Positions 47,533 through 54,945 of a DNA stretch of 54,945 nt are shown in pieces. The stretch comes from Spartobacteria bacterium (lineage in GTDB: Bacteria; Verrucomicrobiota; Verrucomicrobiia; Chthoniobacterales; UBA6821). A program made the translations under genes and the position numbers. Numbering within the stretch: position 1 is the stretch's first letter; each line of letters opens with the position of its first letter. The stretch covers positions 1 through 54,945 of the forward strand of contig CANKJN010000006.1 in the NCBI GenBank assembly GCA_947482345.1, read 5' to 3'. Under the pieces are notes generated by a model. The model saw nothing but the letters and a program-made list of their open reading frames with translations, was not told the DNA's origin and searched no databases.

Positions 47533-47829
47533 ATGAAAACGTATCTACTCCTCGGATTCCTCGCGGTTGCCTCGTTGCATGCCGGTGATCGCACCACGGC
47601 GGTTGCCGTCCAGCAGGCGCTGAGCACACCGCGCGACGGGGTCTCCCGTCAGCAGGTGGTCAATAACTTCAACTCCGGCGGCTTCGCCACGGTGAACACC
47701 GACGGCAACGGCAATGCAACCATCTTCACCGCCCGTGAAGTGATCTTTGTTCAGCCCTCGCCGTTTCGCGGAGTGAGCTTCTTCTCCACCGCACCGGATA
47801 GGCCCGCGTGCCCCGTTGAGTGTCCGTGA
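47533..47829 (+). CDS. Small secreted hypothetical protein
   Basis: Signal-peptide-like N-terminus MKTYLLLGFLAVASLHAGD. Confidence 0.5.
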   Translation: MKTYLLLGFLAVASLHAGDRTTAVAVQQALSTPRDGVSRQQVVNNFNSGGFATVNTDGNGNATIFTAREVIFVQPSPFRGVSFFSTAPDRPACPVECP

Positions 47830-47863
47830 GGGGCGAAGAAGGTTTTTAGACTGAAGGCTGAAC

Positions 47864-47947
47864 CAAGCTTCTGGGAAGGAGCGCGGTAGATCCCGCGCAT
47901 GCGGGACCCAAAGGGCGACACGGCTTCCCGGGAGGAAAGTGGCGTCA
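47864..47947 (+). repeat. About 85-bp dispersed repeat, direct copy (inverted partner 49864-49948)
   Basis: GCGCGGTAGATCCCGCGCATGCGGGACCCAAAGGGCGACACGGCTTCCCGGGAGGAAAGTGGCGTCAA. Confidence 0.85.
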
Positions 47948-47981
47948 ATGCTGTTAGGAACTGCAGGGGACATAATTCACC

Positions 47982-48512
47982 ATGAAGAGCATGAAGTTAA
48001 TGGCGGAGAGATTGGGGAGGCCAGTTGTGTGGGTTGCCGGTGTGCAGAAGCGGTTTGGTCTGCCTGTGCTGGAGAGCTATCCCGAGGGATACGAATCCTT
48101 TTTGCGTAAGATCGTGCATCTTCGCGTGCTTGGCGTGAGTGAGGAGACGCTCCGGGAGTTCTGGGCCATCGAGCGGAAGCTGATCGATGTCCTCCATCTC
48201 GATCCCCAGAGTTCCCCGACCTGGATGGTCGATGCCTGTGCTTTTGAGTCCGATCCGGATCGCCGACTCCTGCTCTCCAACATCGATCTCGGCAGTCCTC
48301 TTCTTGCAACAGATCTCCAGATCGGCTTGAATTTCGCGGCCACCTCCACCGAACTCTTCGCCGTGAAAGAGATGGGCGAAGACGCCCTACGGTTGATCAG
48401 CGACTACCGCACCCGCCTCCCGGCGATCCGTTCATCCGTGGCCTCGGAATCACGCATCCTCCGCGCCGCCCTCAAGTGGGGAAAGGGATTGATCGTTTCT
48501 ACTGGCATGTAG
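47982..48512 (+). CDS. Hypothetical protein, possible MerR-like HTH N-terminus
   Basis: 176 aa ORF with coherent composition; followed by hairpin 48550-48571. Confidence 0.5.
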   Translation: MKSMKLMAERLGRPVVWVAGVQKRFGLPVLESYPEGYESFLRKIVHLRVLGVSEETLREFWAIERKLIDVLHLDPQSSPTWMVDACAFESDPDRRLLLSNIDLGSPLLATDLQIGLNFAATSTELFAVKEMGEDALRLISDYRTRLPAIRSSVASESRILRAALKWGKGLIVSTGM

Positions 48513-48549
48513 AAATATTTTTCAACGAGGGAAAATACTTACTGAACAA

Positions 48550-48571
48550 GTCCACGCCTGATGGCGTGGAC
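48550..48571. terminator. Strong hairpin, possible terminator of 47982-48512
   Basis: GTCCACGCC-tgat-GGCGTGGAC, 9-bp perfect stem; no U-tract. Confidence 0.45.
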
Positions 48572-48601
48572 ATCACCGCATTCAAACTTCCCTAGGGGCT
48601 G

Positions 48602-48697
48602 AGGGATTTTGGATGGATAGCTAGGCGGACAAGCGCCGCTGTAGGTGACCTACTGCAAGCGCAGGCCAACGACGCTATCCGCCAAAAGCACCAGCCA
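48602..48697. repeat. Structured intergenic element, copy 2
   Basis: Outer stem GGATAGC(48615-48621)/GCTATCC(48674-48680), inner palindrome GTAGGTGACCTAC(48641-48653). Confidence 0.75.
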
Positions 48698-48704
48698 GCA
48701 CCGC

Positions 48705-48838
48705 TTAAGCGGTGCGGCCGCAGCAGGACTTAAATTTCTTGCCAGAGCCACAGGGGCAGGGGTCGTTGCGGGCGGCGGTTTTCTGAACACGCTGGACAGG
48801 CTTCTGCTGCATCGCCTGTTCAAAGACGGATTGGGGCA
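48705..48838 (-). pseudogene. Duplicated 3' end of secA encoding an intact SEC-C zinc motif
   Basis: Reverse strand reads ...[42 protein letters not shown], near-identical to the SecA C-terminus. Confidence 0.85.
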
Positions 48839-48907
48839 CTATGGGTCGCTCTTATGCGCTCTCTTTTCAGGACTTGAGATCTTTGGGGCCTGCTTTAAGT
48901 TGGGTTC

Positions 48908-49156
48908 ATGAAGCTAGAGCTGGATGTTCCCGAAACGGCCTTTTCCGCCCTACGCCAGGGGCCGGAGGGTGCGGCTTCCTGCCTTCTCGTCATGGCTGCG
49001 GCGAAGCTCTATGAAATCGGGCAGTTGAGTCAGGAGAGGGCTGCCGAATTGGCTGGCCAGTCCCGGCAGGATTTTCTCGTGACCCTTTCCCGTCTCGGTG
49101 TCACCCCATTCCAAGGGATAGAGACTGACCTCGCCGCCGTCGGCCTCGGTGCATGA
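48908..49156 (+). CDS. UPF0175-family antitoxin
   Basis: MKLELDVPETAFSALRQ...AAAKLYEIGQLSQERAAELAGQSRQDFLVTLSRLGVTPF; overlaps the PIN gene (ATGA). Confidence 0.85.
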   Translation: MKLELDVPETAFSALRQGPEGAASCLLVMAAAKLYEIGQLSQERAAELAGQSRQDFLVTLSRLGVTPFQGIETDLAAVGLGA

Positions 49157-49638
49157 CGCTGGTCTTCAACGCCTCGCCCCTCATTGTTCTGGCGAAGTCC
49201 GGTCTCCTCGACCGGATCCTGCAGCTGGGGGACACTGTTATCATTCCGCGTCCCGTTGCCGATGAGATCGCCTCTGTGAGGGATCCACAAGACCCTGCAG
49301 CTGCATGGCTTCGACAGCCAAGCGCTCAACGGCTGCTCACCGATTCTCAGGAATGCTCGCCTTTCGTTGGTGCATGGGATCTGGGTGCCGGCGAATCTTC
49401 CGTCATCATGCTTGCTCTCGAGGGTGATGGCCGACAGGCTGTCCTTGATGATCTAGCGGCGAGGCGCTGCGCCTCAGCACTCGGGATAAAGGTGATCGGA
49501 ACCATCGGGCTCCTCCTGTTGGCCAAGCAACGAGGTCTCATTCCAGCGATCCGACCGGCTCTCCAATCGGTAGAGGACGCAGGACTTTTCCTTTCCCGTG
49601 CGCAGCGGGAGTTGATCCTCACTCGGGCAGGGGAATAG
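49153..49638 (+). CDS. PIN-domain (DUF3368-like) toxin
   Basis: LVFNASPLIVLAKSGLLDRILQLGD...LGAGESSVIMLALE...AVLDDLAARRCASALGIKVIGTIGLLLLAKQRGLI. Confidence 0.88.
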   Translation: MTLVFNASPLIVLAKSGLLDRILQLGDTVIIPRPVADEIASVRDPQDPAAAWLRQPSAQRLLTDSQECSPFVGAWDLGAGESSVIMLALEGDGRQAVLDDLAARRCASALGIKVIGTIGLLLLAKQRGLIPAIRPALQSVEDAGLFLSRAQRELILTRAGE

Positions 49639-49650
49639 CCGGGCCTTCTC

Positions 49651-49851
49651 TCAACCCTCCGCGAGGGCAAACTGCATTTCCCTGGTACGGTCGACGACAT
49701 GGGAGGCGTCGAGAACCTCAAAGCGCACAACGCCACCGTCCTCCGCGAAGTCGGCGATGACTCCAGGGCGGATCTCGTCACTCTCACGGATCTTCGCATC
49801 ACGGAGCGAGATCGTCAGGATGTCAGTCGTCTGGTTGTAAGTGATTTTCAT
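49651..49851 (-). CDS. DUF2283-family protein
   Basis: MKITYNQTTDILTISLRDAKIRESDEIRPGVIADFAEDGGVVRFEVLDASHVV. Confidence 0.85.
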   Translation of the reverse strand: MKITYNQTTDILTISLRDAKIRESDEIRPGVIADFAEDGGVVRFEVLDASHVVDRTREMQFALAEG

Positions 49852-49863
49852 TCTTTTCCTGAG

Positions 49864-49948
49864 TTGACGGCACTTTGCTCCCGGCGAGCGGTGCCGCCCT
49901 ACGGGTCCCGCATGCGAGGGATCTTACGCGCCGGGTTCCACCAGCTTG
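49864..49948 (-). repeat. About 85-bp dispersed repeat, inverted copy
   Basis: Reverse complement CAAGCTGGTGGAACCCGGCGCGTAAGATCCCTCGCATGCGGGACCCGTAGGGCGGCACCGCTCGCCGGGAGCAAAGTGCCGTCAA matches 47864-47947. Confidence 0.85.
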
Positions 49949-49977
49949 TTTCTTAAGTTCCTGATTAATCCTTTGGA

Positions 49978-52971
49978 TCAAGCAGTCCGCCCACAGCAGG
50001 ATTTGAATTTTTTCCCACTACCGCAGGGGCAGGGGTCGTTGCGGCCGGCGGTTTTCTGAACACGCTGGACGGGCTTCTGCTGCATCGCCTGTTCAAATCC
50101 CTGATCCGCCTCCGCAAGTCCTGCGGGAGGGAAGGATGCGGGGCTGGGCCGGCCGCCTTCCTGATTCGGCTCGAGCAGATCCCTCTGCATGAGGTGGCGC
50201 GGCATGGAGGCGAGGAGTTGCTCGAAGGCCTGGAGGTTGGTGGTGGAGCGGAAGAGGTTGTTCAGGACCTCGTTCTTGATGCTCTCCATGAGCTCGACGA
50301 ACATGGCGTAGGCCTCGGTCTTGTACTCGGTAAGCGGATCCTTCTGGCCGTAGGCGCGGAGGTAGACGGCCTCGCGGAGTCCGTCCATGGCGTAGAGGTG
50401 TTCCTGCCAGAGGCGGTCGACGGCGTTCAGGATGACATACTTCTCGAGGCCCGAGCGGGCGGCCTCGTCCTCGATGGCGGCCTTGCGGTCGTAGGCTTCG
50501 ACGAGGGTCTTCGCCAGCCACTCTCCGTTCGCCGCGATCTCGCGGGTCTCGAAGGCGCATTTCTCCCTGGTGAGTCCGACGGGGAAGGTGGAGTTCACCC
50601 ACTGGAGGAGTCCGGCGACGTCGGGCTCGGCTCCGCTCTCCTCGACGGTGAGGAAGGCCTCGACTTTCTTCGGCACGACTTCGTTGATCACCTCGTGGAT
50701 GAGGATGCGGGGGTTGCCGGAATCCATGACCTCGTTGCGGTAGCCATAGATGACTTCGCGCTGTTGGTTCATGACGTCGTCGAACTCGAGGGTCCTGCGG
50801 CGCATGAGGTAGTTCCTCTGCTCGACGCGCTTCTGGGCGGTCTCAACGGAGCGGTTCAACCACGGGTGCTCGAGCTCCTCGCCCTCCTTCATGCCGAAGG
50901 TCTCCATGATCTTGGTCATGCGGTCGGCGGCGCCGAAGTTCCTCATGAGGTCGTCCTCAAAGCTGATGTAGAAGCGGGAGCGGCCGGGGTCTCCCTGACG
51001 GGCGCAGCGACCGCGCAGCTGGCGGTCGATACGGCGCGACTCGTGGCGCTCGGTGCCGAGGACGAAGAGGCCGCCGAGGTCGGAGACGCCCTCGCCGAGT
51101 TTGATGTCGGTGCCGCGGCCGGCCATGTTCGTCGAGATGGTGACGGCTCCCCTCATGCCTGCGCGCGAGATGATCTCGGCCTCCTGCATGTGGAACTTGG
51201 CGTTCAGCACGGTGTGGGGAATGTGTTCCCGCTTGAGCATGCGGCTGAGCACCTCGGAGGCCTCGACGCTGGCGGTGCCGACGAGGATCGGCTGGCCGCG
51301 GCCGTGGGAGGCCTTGATCTCCTCGATGGCGGCGGCCATCTTCTCGCGGCGTGTCTTGTAGATGCGGTCGTTCTCGTCGAGGCGGGCGACGGGGCGGTTC
51401 GTCGGGATGACGGTGACGTCGAGTCCGTAGATGTCGTGGAACTCGTTGGCCTCGGTCTCGGCCGTGCCGGTCATGCCGCCGAGCTTCTCGTAGAGGCGGA
51501 AGTAGTTCTGGATGGTGATGGTGGCCATCGTCTGGGTCTCGCGATCGATCTGGACCCCTTCCTTGGCCTCGACGGCCTGGTGGAGTCCGTCGCTCCAGCG
51601 GCGCCCTGCCATCTTGCGGCCTGTGAAGGTATCGACGATGACGACCTTGTTCTCCTCGACGACATACTCGACGTCCTTCTCGTAGAGGCAGTAGGCCTTG
51701 AGCAGCTGGGCGATGTTGTGCATGCGCTCGGCGGAGTGGTCGCAGTGCTGCTGGCGGGCGGCCTTCTGCGCGGCCTTCTCGGAATCGGAGAGCGCGGCAT
51801 TGGTCTCGATGTCGGCGAACTCGGTGAGGAGGTCGGGGAGGACGAAGGCGTTCGGGTCGTCGGGGTTGAGGAAGCTCCGACCCATCTCGGTGAGGTCGGC
51901 CTCCTGCTGCTTCTCCTCGATGGTGAAGAAGAGCTCCTCCTTGAGGGCGACGAGGGCATCCTTGGAGGTGTCCTGGTAGAAGGAGAGCTCGGCCTTGTCG
52001 GTGAGGCGGCGGAGTTCGGGATCCTCCATGGCGCGGAGCAGTCCCTTGTTGCGGGGCTGGCCGAGCTTCACCTTGAAGAGGGCGAGTCCGGCGGCCTCCT
52101 TCTCCCCCTTGGCGAAGAGGTCGCGGGCGTCGGCGACGAGCTTATTGATGAGCGCGGTCTGCTTGCGGACGAGCTGTTCGACGAGCGGCTTGAAGCGGTC
52201 GTACTGGTGGGTGGAGACGGTGGCGGGGCCGCTGATGATGAGCGGGGTGCGGGCCTCATCGATGAGGATGGAGTCGACCTCGTCGACGATGGCGAAGTAG
52301 TGCCCGCGCTGGACCTGCTGGTCGCGGCTGGTGGCCATGCCGTTGTCGCGGAGGTAGTCGAAGCCAAACTCGCTATTGGTCCCGTAGGCGATGTCGCACT
52401 CGTACTGGGCGCGGCGCGACTCGGGGGACTGGTCATGCTGGATGATGCCGGTGGTCAGGCCGAGGAAGGCGTAGAGCTGTCCCATGCACTCGGCGTCGCG
52501 GCGGGCAAGGTAGTCGTTGACCGTGACGACATGGACGCCGCGTCCGGTGAGGGCGTTGAGATAGACGGGGAGCGTGGCGACGAGGGTCTTGCCCTCGCCG
52601 GTGGCCATCTCGGCGATGCGTCCCTTGTGAAGCACCATGCCGCCGACAAGCTGGACATCGAAGTGGACCATGTTCCAGGTGTACTCGTAGTCGCAGACCA
52701 TGAAGGTCTGGCCGACCATGCGGCGGGCGGCGCTCTTCACCACGGCGAAGGCCTCGGGGAGGATCTCGTTGAGCCTCTTCTGGAGAAGGTCGGGATCCTG
52801 GATCGCGGAGAGCTCGGCCTTCCAGGCGGCGGTCTTTTCCCTGAGGGCCTCGTCGGGGAGCGACTGGAGCGACTGCTCGATCGCGTTGATCTTGGCGACA
52901 AGGGGGAGCATCCGGCGCACCTCGCGCTGGTTCTTCGATCCGATGATTTTCTTGATGATCCAGTTGAACAT
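49978..52971 (-). CDS. secA: Preprotein translocase ATPase SecA
   Basis: RRMVGQTFMVCDYEY..HFDVQLVGGMVLHKGRIAEMATGEGKTLVATLP..., DEVDSILIDEARTPLIISGP, C-terminal SEC-C motif [16 protein letters not shown] at 52971 (MFNWIIKKIIGSKNQRE). Confidence 0.96.
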   Translation of the reverse strand: MFNWIIKKIIGSKNQREVRRMLPLVAKINAIEQSLQSLPDEALREKTAAWKAELSAIQDPDLLQKRLNEILPEAFAVVKSAARRMVGQTFMVCDYEYTWNMVHFDVQLVGGMVLHKGRIAEMATGEGKTLVATLPVYLNALTGRGVHVVTVNDYLARRDAECMGQLYAFLGLTTGIIQHDQSPESRRAQYECDIAYGTNSEFGFDYLRDNGMATSRDQQVQRGHYFAIVDEVDSILIDEARTPLIISGPATVSTHQYDRFKPLVEQLVRKQTALINKLVADARDLFAKGEKEAAGLALFKVKLGQPRNKGLLRAMEDPELRRLTDKAELSFYQDTSKDALVALKEELFFTIEEKQQEADLTEMGRSFLNPDDPNAFVLPDLLTEFADIETNAALSDSEKAAQKAARQQHCDHSAERMHNIAQLLKAYCLYEKDVEYVVEENKVVIVDTFTGRKMAGRRWSDGLHQAVEAKEGVQIDRETQTMATITIQNYFRLYEKLGGMTGTAETEANEFHDIYGLDVTVIPTNRPVARLDENDRIYKTRREKMAAAIEEIKASHGRGQPILVGTASVEASEVLSRMLKREHIPHTVLNAKFHMQEAEIISRAGMRGAVTISTNMAGRGTDIKLGEGVSDLGGLFVLGTERHESRRIDRQLRGRCARQGDPGRSRFYISFEDDLMRNFGAADRMTKIMETFGMKEGEELEHPWLNRSVETAQKRVEQRNYLMRRRTLEFDDVMNQQREVIYGYRNEVMDSGNPRILIHEVINEVVPKKVEAFLTVEESGAEPDVAGLLQWVNSTFPVGLTREKCAFETREIAANGEWLAKTLVEAYDRKAAIEDEAARSGLEKYVILNAVDRLWQEHLYAMDGLREAVYLRAYGQKDPLTEYKTEAYAMFVELMESIKNEVLNNLFRSTTNLQAFEQLLASMPRHLMQRDLLEPNQEGGRPSPASFPPAGLAEADQGFEQAMQQKPVQRVQKTAGRNDPCPCGSGKKFKSCCGRTA

Positions 52972-53270
52972 GAAAAGGGCCGGTTTGCGGCGAATGGTCA
53001 ATCAACGGCGAACCGCGCTAAAAGTAAAGATCAGGCCGTTGATCGGGGGATAGGAAATCGGTGATGGGGCATGGGGTATGAATAAGCCAGGCCCTCCAAG
53101 CAGAGGGAACCAGGAGGAAGATACCTCGCGCTGATCGGAGAGAAAACATCGGAAAAAGCAGGTTTTTAAGAACCCTCTGCATCAAAGGATTTGTAGCCGG
53201 CACCCCCCACTTTTCACCACCTTGGTGAACACGCTTTCTCTGTTTCTTGGATTCTACTGCAAAATCTGGG

Positions 53271-53816
53271 CTACAACGATTTCGCGGACTGCGGAACCTT
53301 CACGATGCGTTTGGTATCGTAGCCATGTTTGGCCACGTCGCTGAGGATCTTTTGATAGTCACTTTCGGGCATTGATGGCTTCCGTGCCATGATCCAGATC
53401 AGGTCGCGTGAGGGGTGGCCGATGACGGTGGTACTGTAATCGGGAGCCAGATCGATCACTAGGTAGGGGGCCTGGAAGGGCCAGAGAAACTGGACTCCCC
53501 ATCGTGCATTGGACTGCTTGTCGACCACGGTTCCGACCGCATGCATCTCCTCCCGCTTCGCCGAGAGTTCCTTCTTGTGGAAGACATAGGTGATATCGAT
53601 CTTCCCGTCGGGTCGCATCCTGTAGATGTCCATCGTCCCGACGTTATCGCGTTCCACAAACCACGGAATCGTGCCGATCACATACCACGCCCCCATGAAT
53701 CGTGGCAGGTCGACATGGGCCACGGTTTTCATCGGCGGTTGCTTTGACCCGGTGATGGAGCAACCGGTGAGAAATGCGATTGCCATGAGAATCAAGGAGC
53801 GGGCGAGAATCATCAT
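53271..53816 (-). CDS. Lipocalin-family lipoprotein (Blc-like)
   Basis: Lipobox FLTGCSITG; VDLPRFMGAWYVIGTIPWFVERD with G-x-W motif. Confidence 0.88.
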   Translation of the reverse strand: MMILARSLILMAIAFLTGCSITGSKQPPMKTVAHVDLPRFMGAWYVIGTIPWFVERDNVGTMDIYRMRPDGKIDITYVFHKKELSAKREEMHAVGTVVDKQSNARWGVQFLWPFQAPYLVIDLAPDYSTTVIGHPSRDLIWIMARKPSMPESDYQKILSDVAKHGYDTKRIVKVPQSAKSL

Positions 53817-53861
53817 CCCTTGGAAATGAAGGAGTTTGCCTCGTTCGTCAAGGCAGGGCGG

Positions 53862-54080
53862 TCACTCACCGCGCAGGAGCGGATGCTTGGCGGCCCTTGC
53901 TCCGGCGGCGATTTGAACCCGGGAAGATTTTTCACGCGCCTTGATGGCGGTTGACTCATGATGATGCTTGTCAAGTCCGTCGGCCGTCAGGCCTCGCTCC
54001 TTGCGGGAGGTGTGGAGACGGCTTTTCATGGCGGATTCGCTTTTGATCCGGGTGTTGGATTTGTGGGATGTGGTGCTCAT
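53862..54080 (-). CDS. Small basic hypothetical protein
   Basis: 72-aa Lys/Arg/His-rich ORF in a region without an alternative coding call. Confidence 0.35.
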   Translation of the reverse strand: MSTTSHKSNTRIKSESAMKSRLHTSRKERGLTADGLDKHHHESTAIKAREKSSRVQIAAGARAAKHPLLRGE

Positions 54081-54296
54081 GGGACATCTGTACCATCGGC
54101 CCCTCGGGCCGCCCCTTCAACAAGGGGAAACTAATCAAAGGGCTTATCCCGTGGCGTGAGGATCAACTTCTCTCACTCGCTTGAAGAACATCGAGCGGAG
54201 GGAACCTCGATGAAGCCCGATCGGAGATTGGCCCGAAGGGGGTGCCTGTTTGACCCTCCATTTCCCTAACAGCCTTCAGCCTTCAGCCTAGCTGGA

Positions 54297-54521
54297 TCAT
54301 TCTTCATCCGCATCAATGAAGAGGGCATGTTCCCCTCCCCATTCGGCAATCGTTGCGGACCAGCGGGCCTCGTCGTGATAGTTGCTGAGCAGGAATTCCG
54401 GCTCATGGCGTTCCTCGATCTCTCCGGAAATCGGCCCGGGAGGAGAGGTGATGGCGGTGCTGCATGCGTGGCCGGGTTGGAGTGCGAAGAGCCAATCCCG
54501 TTCGGTTGTCTTGTTGTTCAT
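54297..54521 (-). CDS. Hypothetical protein
   Basis: 74-aa ORF MNNKTTERDWLFALQPGHACSTAITSPPGPISGEIEERHEPEFLLSNYHDEARWSATIAEWGGEHALFIDADEE. Confidence 0.45.
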   Translation of the reverse strand: MNNKTTERDWLFALQPGHACSTAITSPPGPISGEIEERHEPEFLLSNYHDEARWSATIAEWGGEHALFIDADEE

Positions 54522-54945
54522 GGGGGAGGGAAGTTTGTGACTTCATCATGTTGGACTGCGGAACCCTCTCCGGCACTGAATGAAAAAGTCCTCCTCGATG
54601 TTTTGAGTGGGTGGGCATGAGATTTCTCCCGTGGCCGTATAACGCAGGCCGATTGGCCGAGGCAGGGCAAGTAATCGCCGAAACGCAGAGAAAGCAATAG
54701 GCACAGGGATGAAGGGGATTGTAAGTATGGCATGGCAGAAGTAGCTGCTGGGCAGAACTTCGGTGCGTTGCAGAGCCCCTGCCTTCTGGACCAGGACCTG
54801 TTAAGATAAAGGAGCGCATCGAAGATGAAGGCGATGTGGATGAAGGCGGTGAACATCACGTCGAGTTTTTCAAAGCGTGAGAAGATGCGGCGGAAGGCCT
54901 TGAGTCGACGGAACAGTCGCTCAACCTCATTACGCTTCTTGTAAA
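54518..54945 (-). mobile_element. IS5-family transposase, C-terminal end (partial at window edge)
   Basis: Reverse-strand YKKRNEVERLFRRLKAFRRIFSRFEKLDVMFTAFIHIAFIFDALLYLNRS... is the IS5-type C-terminus; the frame continues past the probable IS end. Confidence 0.85.

Noticed and set aside
50194-53064. 956-aa plus-strand ORF
   Set aside because: Antisense to secA; composition (Leu/Val/Glu/Gly/Asp-rich, no motifs) is typical of a codon-bias shadow ORF in GC-rich DNA.
53212-53228. TTCACCACCTTGGTGAA hairpin as lipocalin terminator
   Set aside because: Short stem, no U-tract on either strand; not distinguishable from chance.
53900-53930. Possible tRNA T-arm (GGGTTCAAATC on the minus strand)
   Set aside because: No surrounding cloverleaf; lies in a small ORF.

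Overview
54.9 kb, gene-dense, GC-rich bacterial chromosomal window. Gene content suggests a Verrucomicrobia-like organism (PEP-CTERM protein, gene families), but this is inference only. It holds core genes (pyrE, dxs, xseB, rpsU, nfo, nadE, secA, a UbiA-type prenyltransferase, a YmdB-type phosphoesterase) and several accessory blocks. (1) About 1.9-13.4 kb, a defence island: type I RM (hsdR/hsdS/hsdM) interleaved with GxxExxY, an RloC-like anticodon-nuclease candidate, RhuM and a four-helix-bundle gene, followed by a HEPN/MNT pair. (2) About 32-38.7 kb, an iron cluster: FeoA-FeoB fusion, an unlisted 46-aa FeoB-associated Cys-rich protein, Fur, a TonB-dependent receptor and TonB, with three similar Fur-box-like palindromes. 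(3) About 42-50 kb, rich in repeats and TA genes: a metal-ligand-deficient amidase paralogue, paralogous lipoproteins, a MITE-like family, a secA 3'-end duplication, inverted repeats, a UPF0175/PIN module and DUF2283. (4) An IS5-type transposase 3' end at the right edge. The strongest unannotated signals are a pair of intergenic elements with compensatory base changes in two stems (31994-32088, 48602-48697), a MITE-like family whose ends coincide with stop codons, a 127-bp nested palindrome (13924-14050), and the RloC-like protein. No tRNA, rRNA or CRISPR was recognised. All calls come from reading the sequence and ORF translations; no database search was run.
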